From Streptomyces sp. MMG1533 (GTDB lineage: Bacteria > Actinomycetota > Actinomycetes > Streptomycetales > Streptomycetaceae), in NCBI RefSeq assembly GCF_001279775.1, contig NZ_LGDG01000268.1, positions 17,028-81,027 of the forward strand: DNA of 64,000 bases, written 5' to 3'. Numbering within the stretch: position 1 is the first letter of the stretch; each line of letters begins with the position of its first letter. The notes under the pieces were generated by a model. It had not been told where the DNA came from, searched no databases, and saw nothing but the letters and a program-made list of their open reading frames with translations. Of the stretch, positions 54,088-62,529 are shown piece after piece. The position numbers and the translations under genes were made by a program.

Positions 54088-55254
54088 CTACTGCTCGCCC
54101 AGACTGGTGGCGTGTTGATCCACCTCGATGTCCGAGCGCTGTACGCCGGTGAATCGTGTGGGCCGGAAGGCCCCAAGGAGGTCCTGCTCCTGATCGGTTG
54201 TGATCTCGGCCGCGACCAGGCGTCCCAGAATCGGCGCCAGGGTGACCCCGCTGTGCGAGACGAGGCAGTAGACGCGGGACTGCGCGCAGGCATACCCGGC
54301 GACGGTGTGGCCGTCCGCGGGCAGTGACCGCAGGCCGATGCGCAGGTCGATCTCCGGTGCCCGGCCCGGGTCGGGCAGCAGTGCGGAGAACCGTCGGGCG
54401 AGGGTGCTTGCGATGTCCCCGCCCGCGGACGGCGGGTCTGCCGGATCGACGTGGGCGTTCAGATCGAGAGCCTGCAGGACGGTATGCCCGCCGGCCTCGG
54501 GGCGGAGGTTGAGGCCGGGGCTGTGGATCACGCAGCGCAGGTCGAGTTGTGGTGACCTGGCGTACCCGAGCAGGCCGACGGTCTGCGCTCCGCGACCGGC
54601 ATCCGTCACCATGGGAACGTCGATCCCGGCCCGTGCGGCGAGCCGTTGGGTCCAGCGGCCTGCCGCCAGGACGACTCGATCACCCGTGCAGACCTCGCCT
54701 CCGGCCAGGGTGACGGATACTCGGTCAGGCCCGTCGTCGATGGCTACGACCTCGCCGACCGCTAACGTGGCTCCGTGCTGCTCGGCGTCCGCCAGCAGGT
54801 TGTTCACGAAACGGTCCGGCAGAACGTATCCCTCGCTGGGGAAGTGTGCGATGGACGTGATGGTCTCCGGGATGCGCAGGCCCCCTGCGGTCCGCGCCGC
54901 TTCGTTGGGGGTGACCCAGTGTGCGGGGTAGCCGAGTGCCTGCAGTCGTTCCACGTTGCCGGCGAGCCGCTGCTCGTTTGCGGCGTCCGCCCACTGCAGC
55001 GCTCCGCTGGGGAAGTACGACGGTGCGCCGCGCAGTTGCCCGGCGAGCCTGGCGTGCTCCTCCATCCCCGCGAGGTTCAGCCGGTGGTAGTCCGGGTCGG
55101 GCTTCCGGCTGGAGTTGGTCCAGGCGAAGGTGGTCGCGGTCGTGCCGGTGCCGGCTCCCCGCTGATCGAGCAGGAGAACGTCCTTGCCTGCGACGGCAAG
55201 CTGCCTCGCGACGCTCACGCCCAGCACGCCGGCACCGACGATGATGACCTTCAT
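54088..55254 (-). CDS. DadA-like FAD-dependent amino-acid/amine oxidoreductase
   Basis: 388 residues. N-terminal VIIVGAGVLGVSVARQL binds FAD, followed by LLLDQRGAG; middle ATTFAWTNSSRKPD and DRFVNNLLADA; C-terminal LRSLPADGHTVAGYA and VSHSGVTLAPILGRLVA. This is the DAO/D-amino-acid dehydrogenase and glycine-oxidase superfamily. Substrate unknown. It is followed upstream by the GntR regulator on the same strand (34 bp), which probably controls it. Confidence 0.85.
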   Translation of the reverse strand: MKVIIVGAGVLGVSVARQLAVAGKDVLLLDQRGAGTGTTATTFAWTNSSRKPDPDYHRLNLAGMEEHARLAGQLRGAPSYFPSGALQWADAANEQRLAGNVERLQALGYPAHWVTPNEAARTAGGLRIPETITSIAHFPSEGYVLPDRFVNNLLADAEQHGATLAVGEVVAIDDGPDRVSVTLAGGEVCTGDRVVLAAGRWTQRLAARAGIDVPMVTDAGRGAQTVGLLGYARSPQLDLRCVIHSPGLNLRPEAGGHTVLQALDLNAHVDPADPPSAGGDIASTLARRFSALLPDPGRAPEIDLRIGLRSLPADGHTVAGYACAQSRVYCLVSHSGVTLAPILGRLVAAEITTDQEQDLLGAFRPTRFTGVQRSDIEVDQHATSLGEQ

Positions 55255-55288
55255 TGTGTGCGCTTCCTTTCTGGCAGCGGCACGCTGC

Positions 55289-56002
55289 TCACATGGCGGG
55301 GACCGGAAGCTCCAGGAAGAACTCGGCGGTTCCCGGACGGACGAGGGTCGTCACCACCTCGACGGTGCTGCCGTCATCGGCACGCAACTCCCTGCGCCTC
55401 ATCAGCGCGGGCGTTCCGGTCTCGCTGTGCAGCAATGCGGCGTCGTGCTCGTCGAGGGCCACCGGGTCGAGGAAGAGCCGGATCGAGTCGATCGGTACTC
55501 CCCTGCGCTGCAGATACGGGAGGGTGACGAGGTCTTCGAGGTTCTCGTTCAGCAGGTCGGGGGCGGCCGCAAAGAGGACGACGTGCCGCTCGACCGACTG
55601 CGGCTCCTCGCGTACGTTCAGTTTGCGGCGGACCAGTTCCACTACGGCCGTGTCGGCGGAGGCGCCAGGGAGGGTCAGGATGGCGTCGGCGGCCCTGACG
55701 ATCCGCGCGGAAACCACTTCGTGTCTGCCCGGCGCGCCCTTTGCGGCTGCCGCAGGAGTGACGAAGTTGAGCAGATTGATCTGCCGCGTCACGTCCGCCA
55801 CGAACGATCCGTGGCGCCGCCGGCGGATTGCCAGCCCCGCCTCGGCCAGGTCGTTGAGGACCCGTTGGGCCGTGGCACGACTGACGCCGTACTCGGCGGA
55901 GATGTCCATCTCGCTTGGCAGACGCGAGCCAGGCGGGAGGGCCCCGGACAGGATCTTCGCTTCGAACTCTCGCCTGATCTGTACATAGAGTGGCACGGTC
56001 AT
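55289..56002 (-). CDS. GntR-family (HutC/FadR-like) transcriptional regulator
   Basis: 237 residues, MTVPLYVQIRREFEAKIL at the N-terminus, helix-turn-helix SEMDISAEYGVSRATAQRVLNDLAE, and a C-terminal UTRA-like ligand domain (VVELVRRKLNVREEPQSVE; ELRADDGSTVEVVTT). A -10-like TACGGT ends only 6 nt before ATG 56002, and no RBS is seen, so the mRNA may be leaderless. Probably regulates the DadA-like gene. A second, broken GntR start lies upstream. Confidence 0.88.
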   Translation of the reverse strand: MTVPLYVQIRREFEAKILSGALPPGSRLPSEMDISAEYGVSRATAQRVLNDLAEAGLAIRRRRHGSFVADVTRQINLLNFVTPAAAAKGAPGRHEVVSARIVRAADAILTLPGASADTAVVELVRRKLNVREEPQSVERHVVLFAAAPDLLNENLEDLVTLPYLQRRGVPIDSIRLFLDPVALDEHDAALLHSETGTPALMRRRELRADDGSTVEVVTTLVRPGTAEFFLELPVPAM

Positions 56003-56004
56003 GG

Positions 56005-56034
56005 CTAGACCGTACATTCACTCGATTGACTGGT
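56005..56034 (-). promoter_or_regulatory. GntR promoter/operator, copy 1
   Basis: On the minus strand: TTACCA, 16 bp, TACGGT (56014-56009). 23 of 30 bp identical to 56379-56408. The repeat includes CTAGACCGTACA and GATTGACTGGT. Confidence 0.55.
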
Positions 56035-56169
56035 AAGAGCGAGCTGACCAGCCCGGTCTTCAGCGTCCGAGCCTCATGGGCGGGGTGCTGTTCCCGACCT
56101 GTCCCGCGGGGTTGCCGGGCGGGTTCGACGGTGACCACGGAGCCGAGCCGACGACGGTACGGGCGCGGC

Positions 56170-56360
56170 TGCGCCTGGAGCCTTCCGGACCGCCGATGAC
56201 GGGCGATCGGCCCCGCCTTCACCGATTCGCTGAAGACACGCCGGGCCCCGTAACAGCCGGCACCCTTCTCACGGTGGAGATCCTTTTCAGCCGGTAGTCG
56301 AGCGCCAGAGGGCTGGACCCTTGCCTGCTTCGTCATGTCGGTCTCCCGCCTGATCTGCAC
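56170..56360 (-). pseudogene. Remnant of a second GntR-family gene (N-terminal part)
   Basis: From GTG 56360 the minus strand reads MQIRRETDMTKQARVQP, SGARLPAEKDLHREKG and RRVFSESVKAGPIARHRR, a decayed counterpart of the QIRREFEAKIL...GSRLPSEMDISAEYG start of the intact regulator 158 bp downstream. The helix-turn-helix is degraded and no ligand domain follows. It keeps a GntR-type promoter at 56379. Likely the relic of a tandem duplication. Confidence 0.5.
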
Positions 56361-56378
56361 GCGACCAGCACCCGTCCT

Positions 56379-56411
56379 CTAGACCGTACAATTAGATAAT
56401 TGACCGGTCAA
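56379..56411 (-). promoter_or_regulatory. GntR promoter/operator, copy 2, with perfect 12-bp palindrome
   Basis: Contains TTGACCGGTCAA (56400-56411), a perfect palindrome. Read on the minus strand TTGACC, 17 bp, TACGGT forms a promoter for the remnant gene. The 30-bp CTAGACCGTACA-to-GACCGGT unit repeats at 56005. The rest of 56412-56607 is intergenic without a recognisable element. Confidence 0.55.
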
Positions 56412-56607
56412 TACGAGTGAGCAGAGGATCTACTCAGCAGCCATCGCCCTGAGAGGAAGGCCAGTGCCACCGGTCTGGTGGCCGGCTCGGACGCCCGCGA
56501 GCCGAGTCGGTCCGAGCCCCGCCCTATGACTTCGGAGGGTCACAACCACCTCCCCCTCCTTCTCTAATGGGAGCCAAGCCGACGGAGAGTCGGGAGGACG
56601 GCAGGGG

Positions 56608-57522
56608 GTGACCACGGTGCGGGCTTCGAGGTTCGTTTCCACGGTGGCGCTGTCGATGTGCGTGGCGGCCATGGTGGGCGGCTGCGCGGACGGCGCGGGC
56701 CGGGACGATGCGGGGGAGCCGCGACCCGTACCGCGGTCGGCCCCGGCCCAGGACGATCTGCTGAAGAGCGCCGAATCCGCTCTCGTGCAGCGTTGCCTGA
56801 CGGAACGTGAGGTGGCGCTGCCGGCGGCGGGGTCGCGCGGGTCGACGGAAAAGGCAGCCGCACCGCGGCGCGAGTTCCCGTACGGGATCGACGACCCCGC
56901 CTGGGCCGCCGAGCACGGTTTCGGCGGCGCGGCGGAGACAGAACAGGCGCAGCAACAGGAACAGCAGACGCCGCAGGCCGGAAAGAGGGCCGCCGAGCAG
57001 CAACAGCGGCTGACCGACGCGATGTTCGGCACCGGACGTCGTGAACTGTCCACCCGGACGGCCACCGGACTGGTCGTCAAGGCCAACAGCGACGGCTGCC
57101 TCGCCGCGGCACAGCGCGTCCTCTACGGCGACCAGGTTCGCTGGTTCCGCACCGAGGTCGCGGTCAACAACCTCGGGGCCGCCGCTCACGACCGGGTGAC
57201 CCGGGACCCGGCGTACCGGGCCGCGCTCGCCCGCTGGGCACGCTGCATCGCCCCGGTGCACAAGGCCGAGGACCCGGCAGAGCTGCGCAGCGCATGGCAG
57301 CGCCGCGCCCGTGACCTCGATCCGCGTCAGGCCACGGATCTGCAGCGGCGGTACGCCGTGGCCGAGGCGCGGTGTGTCCGGAGCACCGACCTCGCTGACA
57401 CCGGCGCACGGCTGGAGAAGGACCACGCGGCCGACCTGCGTGCCGAGTACGCCGACCTCATCGGCGAGCACCGCCAGATGCGCGATCGCGGCCTGCGGTA
57501 CGCCGTCCGGCATGGCCTCTGA
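56608..57522 (+). CDS. Lipoprotein of unknown function
   Basis: 304 residues, GTG start. Signal region FVSTVALSMCVAAMVGGC with lipobox VGGC, cleavage before the Cys. The mature protein has a Gln-rich stretch (EQAQQQEQQ) and a helical C-terminal domain with several Trp and Cys (WFRTEVAVNNLG, RWARCIAPVHKAEDP, YAVAEARCVRSTDL). I do not recognise a catalytic motif. Similar secreted helical proteins are common in Streptomyces next to small secreted proteins; the I36-like gene follows. Confidence 0.7.
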   Translation: MTTVRASRFVSTVALSMCVAAMVGGCADGAGRDDAGEPRPVPRSAPAQDDLLKSAESALVQRCLTEREVALPAAGSRGSTEKAAAPRREFPYGIDDPAWAAEHGFGGAAETEQAQQQEQQTPQAGKRAAEQQQRLTDAMFGTGRRELSTRTATGLVVKANSDGCLAAAQRVLYGDQVRWFRTEVAVNNLGAAAHDRVTRDPAYRAALARWARCIAPVHKAEDPAELRSAWQRRARDLDPRQATDLQRRYAVAEARCVRSTDLADTGARLEKDHAADLRAEYADLIGEHRQMRDRGLRYAVRHGL

Positions 57523-57556
57523 GGCCTCTCACTCCGACCGACACGACCCGGGTTCA

Positions 57557-57617
57557 CTCACCGAACCACTTACTGAACCACTTACCGAATCACTCAACCG
57601 CATCACTCAACCGCACC
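57557..57617 (+). repeat. Tandem 12-13 bp repeats
   Basis: Five imperfect units of CTCACCGAACCA / CTTACTGAACCA / CTTACCGAATCA / CTCAACCGCATCA / CTCAACCGCACC, between the lipoprotein and inhibitor genes. Not translated. Confidence 0.6.
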
Positions 57618-57644
57618 GCACACCACATCGAAGGGATCCACATC

Positions 57645-58022
57645 ATGCGCAAGACCTTCATCACCGCGGCCGGCGTGCTCCTCGCCGCCGGTGCCTCCCT
57701 GGCCGTCGTACCCGGCACCGCCCAGGCCGCCGCCCCCTGCGCCGAGGGGAGTTTCTGCGCCTACACCGACGCCGACTACGGCGGTCTGTCCGTGGGTTGG
57801 ACCGGCGACGACGGCTGGTGGGAGGGCAACATCGCGGACGAGGACAGCTCGTGGGCCAACCACGGGATCTCGGGCCCGGGCATCAAGGACCACGTCAAGG
57901 TCTACGCCAGCGCGTGGCAGGGCGGCGGCGTCACCATCTGCCTGGACCCCGGCCAGGAGGTTCCTTACAACGAGGGCGCCAACGACCGGGGTGACTCCCA
58001 CATCTGGACCACCGGCTGCTGA
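57645..58022 (+). CDS. Secreted I36-type peptidase inhibitor-like protein
   Basis: 125 residues. Signal peptide (KTFITAAGVLLAAGASLAVV, cleavage near AQA-AA). The mature part has a beta/gamma-crystallin-like pattern with FCAYTDADYGGL, VKVYASAWQGGGVTICL and SHIWTTGC; two Cys pairs (PCAEGSFC, TICL and TTGC) can form disulfides. The family contains SMI-type metalloprotease inhibitors from Streptomyces; an M4 protease gene lies 4 kb upstream. Whether this one inhibits is unproven. Confidence 0.75.
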   Translation: MRKTFITAAGVLLAAGASLAVVPGTAQAAAPCAEGSFCAYTDADYGGLSVGWTGDDGWWEGNIADEDSSWANHGISGPGIKDHVKVYASAWQGGGVTICLDPGQEVPYNEGANDRGDSHIWTTGC

Positions 58023-58029
58023 ACGTACC

Positions 58030-58071
58030 GAGGGCGCACCGCCACCTCCGGGGGAGTGGCGGTGCGCCCTC
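58030..58071 (+). terminator. Strong hairpin terminator
   Basis: A 16-bp stem, GAGGGCGCACCGCCAC (58030-58045) with its complement (58056-58071), 7 bp beyond the I36-like stop. Confidence 0.8.
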
Positions 58072-58160
58072 AGTCGCGCAGTCACGCGAAAACCCATGGC
58101 GGCGCCGCTCGCACGCCGGATACGCTCCGCTGCCGCCCGCCCGAACTCCCAGGAAGCCGT

Positions 58161-59078
58161 ATGCCGTCCACGACCAAGATGCACCCCGACGAGCTCGACA
58201 TCGACGCGACGCTGGTCGGTGGGCTGGTGTCGGACCAGTTCCCGCAGTGGGCGGAACTCCCGGTGACGCGGGTCGGGTCCGCCGGGACCGACAACGCCAT
58301 GTACCGGCTGGGCGACGAGATGGTCGTACGGCTGCCGCGGCTGCCCGGTGGAGCCCACCAGATCGGCATCGAACAACGGTGGCTGCCGAGGCTGGCCCCG
58401 CACCTTCCGCTGACCGTGCCGGTACCGCTCGCCGAGGGTGCGCCCGGGCGCGGGTACGCGCTTCCGTGGGGGGTGTACCGGTGGCTGGACGGCGACAACG
58501 CCTATGACGTGCCTCTCACTGAACTCGCCGATGCGGCCCTGGAGTTGGGTCGGTTCGTCGCCGCGCTGCGGCGGGTCGACGCCACGGACGGGCCGGTCTC
58601 CTGGCGGGGCGGACCGGTCGTGGGCAACGACGAGTCCGTCCGTGCCGCGATCGACGACATGGGCGCCGACGGGACGCTGGACGCGGCCGCCGCCACGGCC
58701 GTCTGGGAGGACACCGTCCGGCTGCCCCAGTGGGACGGCCCTCCCGTCTGGCTCCACGGCGACCTGCTGCCCGGGAACCTGCTGACGGAGGGCGGCCGGC
58801 TCACCGCGGTCATCGACTTCGGCGGCCTCGGCATCGGCGATCCGGCGGCGGACGTGATGGCCGGGTGGACGCTCTTCGACGCCGAGACCCGTGGCCTCTT
58901 CCGCGAGGCGGCCGACGTGGACGACATGACGTGGGCCCGGGGGCGGGGATGGGCCCTGTGCTTCGGGCTGACGGCGGAGCACTACTACCGCGGCGGGAAG
59001 AACCCTGTGCTCGCGACGGTGGGGCGGCGGGCGGTGCAGGAGGTGCTCGCCGAGTACGCGGGCGGCATGCGGACCTGA
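58161..59078 (+). CDS. Aminoglycoside-phosphotransferase-family kinase
   Basis: 305 residues from ATG 58161 (CAGGAA upstream). Motifs: N-lobe GTDNAMYRLGDEMVVRLPR, catalytic loop WLHGDLLPGNLL (HGDxxxxN) and metal loop IDFGGLGIGDPAADVM. It could phosphorylate a small molecule such as an aminoglycoside or an unknown metabolite. Resistance cannot be inferred from the fold alone. Its 3' end is 46 bp from the convergent tannase gene. Confidence 0.85.
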   Translation: MPSTTKMHPDELDIDATLVGGLVSDQFPQWAELPVTRVGSAGTDNAMYRLGDEMVVRLPRLPGGAHQIGIEQRWLPRLAPHLPLTVPVPLAEGAPGRGYALPWGVYRWLDGDNAYDVPLTELADAALELGRFVAALRRVDATDGPVSWRGGPVVGNDESVRAAIDDMGADGTLDAAAATAVWEDTVRLPQWDGPPVWLHGDLLPGNLLTEGGRLTAVIDFGGLGIGDPAADVMAGWTLFDAETRGLFREAADVDDMTWARGRGWALCFGLTAEHYYRGGKNPVLATVGRRAVQEVLAEYAGGMRT

Positions 59079-59123
59079 CCTCCACATGCCGCCCGCTGCC
59101 CGCTGGCCACCGGCCACCGACCC

Positions 59124-60878
59124 CTACGCGCGTTCCGTCAGCCACGTCCGCTTCGGCCGGCACTCCAACTTGCCGTCCACGACCTTGCACCAGGTCTGGT
59201 AGCCGCTGGAGTAGAGGCGCTTGCCGAGCCAGTCGTAGGCGTCCGCGTCGGCGCGGCTCGGCGGCGTGTACGGGACGAAGTTGGCGGCGTCGTCGATGCT
59301 GCCGGTGCCGTCGTAGCGAGCGACCTTGGGGTACGGGTACACCGGGCGGGTGCGGGTCACCGTGTCGTTCGTGACGTTGGACGCGACGATCGCGGCGGGC
59401 TTGGTGGCGCTCTCCGCCCACGCCATCACCGGTGTGAGGACGTCGAAGGTGTTGGGGCCCGCGCCGCCGCTGCAGTGGGCCACACCCGGGAACATGTACA
59501 GCTTGGCGAACCGCTCGACGTCCCGGGCGCCCATCGTCGTACGCATCGCGTCGTAGTACGCGAGCGTGCCCTGCGGCGAGATGTGCTGGTCGTTCCAGCC
59601 GTGCCAGAGCAGCAGCTTGCCGCCGCTCTTCCGGAAGGCACCGAGGTCGGGGTCCAGCGCGGCGAGGTAGCTGGAGGACTGGACCGTCTCCCAGAAGGAC
59701 TCGGCCGTGAACTTCAGGTCGGACAGCCGGAAGTCCGGGTTCGGGGCGTTGGTGTAGGCGAGGTAGCGCGCGAAGGACGTCACGAAGTTCTCGCTGGAGA
59801 CCGTCTCACCCTGCGACTTGGGCACGAACAGCGTCCATTCCAGCTCCGAGCCCCACTCGTGGGAGATCGAGATCTCCAGCTTGCGGCCCTTCGAGTCCGT
59901 CGCTCCGTCGTGCAGCCGTTGGACCACGCCTGCCTGAGCCGCCGTCAGACACGTCGACGGATCCTGGCCGGACTCGCACACCAGCGTCCGCGGGTCGAAG
60001 TCGCACCGGCGCGGGTCGTCGAGGAGTCCGTCGGTCAGGCCGTCCAGCGCGTCGCAGGCGTCGAGCACGGCCCGGTGGACGAGGGGCAGTTTGTCGGCGA
60101 GGAGGATGTAGTCGCCGTCCGCGTCCTTGTTCGTCAGGACGTTCCACGCGTGGTGGAAGGTGTTCTGGACGACCATGTTGTTCGCGGGTGCCCCGGCGGC
60201 GATGCCGTCGAAGTCGTCGGGGTAGCGCTGGGCCTCCATGAGCGCCTCACGGCCGCCGTCGGAGCAGCCGGTGAAGTAGGAGTACGCGGGGCGCTGACCG
60301 TAGAACCTGGTGATGACCGCCTTCGCGACCTGGGCGGTGACGTGCACTCCCCGGTACGCGAAGTCGATCTGCGCCTGCGGGTTGTCCAGGGCCCAGGAGC
60401 CGTCGTTGAGGCCCTGGTGGCCCATGTCCGTCGTGGCGCTCGCGACCGTGCCGTCCTTGACGACCGGACAGGTGGAGGCCTGGCCGTAGTTGATGTTGGC
60501 GCTGCCGCACAGGCCGCCGCAGCCGGTCTGGACGTAGCGCTGCGTCCAGCCGTTGACCGGCAGGCGCATGACAATGGTGTTCGCGGGGGCGATGGCCCCC
60601 CGCACCTCGCAGTACGGGGCCGCCGCCCCGGTGGTCACGACGGTCGCGGAGCGGATCGTGACCGGTGCGTCGGTGACCCCGTCCAGGTCGAGGCCGGTCA
60701 CGTCTGCGCACTCCAGGACGGGCTTCACGGCGGGCAGGTCGGCCAGACCCTCCGCCGTGATCACGCGGCGCGACGCGTCCGCGCCGGCAGCGGCGGGACC
60801 CGCGCCGCCGATCGGCACCAGGACCAGCGCGAGCAGCGCGGCCGTGACCGCTCTGCCGCGTACGAAGGACCAACGCAT
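59124..60878 (-). CDS. Secreted tannase/feruloyl esterase
   Basis: 584 residues, start ATG 60878 with GGAGG 7 nt upstream. Signal peptide (VTAALLALVLVPIGGAGPA). Catalytic nucleophile elbow GCSDGGREALME; acid/base Asp and His in HGWNDQHISP and FPGVAHCSGG. The Cys pair flanking the Ser and His sites fits the CS-D-HC arrangement of tannase-family esterases. Expected to release gallate or hydroxycinnamate esters from plant material. A lid-like region with several Cys lies in between. Confidence 0.88.
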   Translation of the reverse strand: MRWSFVRGRAVTAALLALVLVPIGGAGPAAAGADASRRVITAEGLADLPAVKPVLECADVTGLDLDGVTDAPVTIRSATVVTTGAAAPYCEVRGAIAPANTIVMRLPVNGWTQRYVQTGCGGLCGSANINYGQASTCPVVKDGTVASATTDMGHQGLNDGSWALDNPQAQIDFAYRGVHVTAQVAKAVITRFYGQRPAYSYFTGCSDGGREALMEAQRYPDDFDGIAAGAPANNMVVQNTFHHAWNVLTNKDADGDYILLADKLPLVHRAVLDACDALDGLTDGLLDDPRRCDFDPRTLVCESGQDPSTCLTAAQAGVVQRLHDGATDSKGRKLEISISHEWGSELEWTLFVPKSQGETVSSENFVTSFARYLAYTNAPNPDFRLSDLKFTAESFWETVQSSSYLAALDPDLGAFRKSGGKLLLWHGWNDQHISPQGTLAYYDAMRTTMGARDVERFAKLYMFPGVAHCSGGAGPNTFDVLTPVMAWAESATKPAAIVASNVTNDTVTRTRPVYPYPKVARYDGTGSIDDAANFVPYTPPSRADADAYDWLGKRLYSSGYQTWCKVVDGKLECRPKRTWLTERA

Positions 60879-61273
60879 GGGCTTTCCTCCTCGGTGGGGC
60901 GCGGCGCCCGGGGGTCGGGCGATGTGCCGCCGAGCGGGTAGCGTGACGGAAGTCGAAGATATCGTCAACAATTTGGACAGCAATTCAGGCCAGGTTGTCC
61001 GGGCGGGCCCGGTCACCCGTTCACACCTCCGCCCTGCACCCTTCGGGTTCTTTTTCCCCTCTCGCCCGTCTCGCACCGATGACCTGCTGAAACAAGGGCA
61101 ACAGCCCGCCGGGCGGGCCTTGCCTGACACCCATTCACCCCATTTCTGACACACCCTCAGGAAGCGGTATCGGTCTGCTGCCACTTACCTCGGAAGGGCA
61201 GCCCCACCGAAAGGGCAGCCCCCACCGAAGGGCAGCCCCACCGAAGTGCACCGCAGAGCTCGAGGGAGCACCG
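60879..61273. other. Divergent intergenic region with 17-bp tandem repeats
   Basis: No gene seen. Three near-identical 17-bp units GGGCAGCCCCACCGAA(A) cover 61196-61246 directly upstream of the secreted-protein gene. An AT-rich tract at 60945-60985 (CGAAGATATCGTCAACAATTT) may hold the tannase promoter. Confidence 0.55.
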
Positions 61274-61798
61274 ATGCGACGTACCGCCCGTCTGCTGTCC
61301 GGTACCGCGTTCGCCGTCGCCGTGGCCGGCCTCGGCGCCGCGCCCGCGTACGGCAGCGGCGGCGCCGGCAGCCTGGAGGTCTTTCCGTCCTCCGTCGTGC
61401 CGGGCGAGCAGGTCACGGTGAACACGGCGGACTGCGGGGACGGCGGGACGGCGGCGGGCGACGCCAGCGCGGCGGGCGCGGGTGCGTTCACGCTGGCGCC
61501 CAGCACGCACGAGGGCGACGCGATCGGGCAGTTCCGGGTACCGCCGAGCGCGCAGCCGGGGACGTACGAGATCGTCGCGACCTGCGCGGAGGGCGGTCGG
61601 CGGGTCACGGGCGACCTGGTCGTCACGCTGACGTCCGCGGGGCGACCAGTGCCTCCGCGAGGAAGTGTGAAGACGGGGGTCGGCGGCGCACTGGGCCCCG
61701 ATCCCGTACAGACCGCGGCCGGCGTGGCGGCTCTCGCCGTCGCCGCCGCGGGCGGTACCTGGCTCCTGCATCGCCGGGCGAGAGGCGACGGGATCTGA
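61274..61798 (+). CDS. Secreted membrane-anchored protein encoded beside a class F sortase
   Basis: 174 residues. Signal peptide (RLLSGTAFAVAVAGLGAAPAYG), then about 95 residues of an Ig-like beta domain (LEVFPSSVVPGEQVTVNT; GTYEIVATCAEGG) and a C-terminal hydrophobic helix followed by HRRARG. There is no LPxTG motif. The C-terminal helix-plus-Arg layout resembles a sorting-signal tail. Located 110 bp upstream of the sortase gene and likely coexpressed. Confidence 0.65.
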   Translation: MRRTARLLSGTAFAVAVAGLGAAPAYGSGGAGSLEVFPSSVVPGEQVTVNTADCGDGGTAAGDASAAGAGAFTLAPSTHEGDAIGQFRVPPSAQPGTYEIVATCAEGGRRVTGDLVVTLTSAGRPVPPRGSVKTGVGGALGPDPVQTAAGVAALAVAAAGGTWLLHRRARGDGI

Positions 61799-61908
61799 CG
61801 GACACCCTCCGCTGTCCGTCCGCCGGTACCGCAACCCCCCTCCCCCTCCGGGTCCGACGCCCCTCGCGGCCCGGAGGGGGAACGGGGCCACATCGAGAGG
61901 AGGCCGGC

Positions 61909-62529
61909 GTGCGCCGATTCGGCAACGCCGCCATAGCAGGCGTCACCGTGGTCGCCCTCTGCTCCGGCGCATGGCTGCTGCGCAGCGGCGCCGAGACGCA
62001 CGCACCGCCGCAGCCGTCCGCCGCCGAGGCCCGTGTCGACCCGCGCGCCCTGCGGTCCGCCGCGCCCGCGCTGCCGCCCTCCCCGCCCGACCGGATCCGC
62101 ATCCCCTCGATCCAGGTCAACGCCCCCCTGATGGACCTCGGCCTCACTCCGTCCGGCAGCCTCGACGTCCCGCCCGCCGCGCGGAAGAACCTCGCCGGCT
62201 GGTACGAGGCCGGGACCACCCCCGGCGAGAGGGGCACCGCGATCGTCGCGGGCCACGTCGACAACGCCGACGGCCCCGCCGTCTTCTACGACCTCGGCGC
62301 CCTGAAGAAGGGCGCCGCCATCGAGGTCGACCGGCGCGACGGAGGCGTGGCCGTGTTCACCGTGGACGCCGTCGAGGTGTACGACGCGAAGGACTTCCCC
62401 GACGAGAAGGTGTACGGGGCCAAGCCGCGGCCCGAACTGCGGGTGATCACCTGCGGCGGAGGCTACTCACGGAGCACCGGCTACCAGGGGAACGTCGTCG
62501 CCTTCGCGCACCTCACCGGAAGCCGCTGA
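61909..62529 (+). CDS. Class F sortase
   Basis: 206 residues, GTG start at 61909 with GAGAGGAGG upstream. One membrane helix (AIAGVTVVALCSGAWLL), then the sortase barrel with IRIPSIQVNAPLMDLG, the catalytic His in AGHVDNADG, the Cys in VITCGGGYSRSTG and the following Arg. Class F transpeptidases cleave LPxTG-like sites and attach proteins to the cell wall. The natural substrate is not evident in the window. Its stop overlaps the convergent HxlR gene by 63 bp. Confidence 0.85.
   Translation: MRRFGNAAIAGVTVVALCSGAWLLRSGAETHAPPQPSAAEARVDPRALRSAAPALPPSPPDRIRIPSIQVNAPLMDLGLTPSGSLDVPPAARKNLAGWYEAGTTPGERGTAIVAGHVDNADGPAVFYDLGALKKGAAIEVDRRDGGVAVFTVDAVEVYDAKDFPDEKVYGAKPRPELRVITCGGGYSRSTGYQGNVVAFAHLTGSR

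Noticed and set aside
53923..54327. Small plus-strand frame after the M4 protease
   Set aside because: Overlaps the DadA-like gene on the opposite strand for most of its length and has no recognisable domain.
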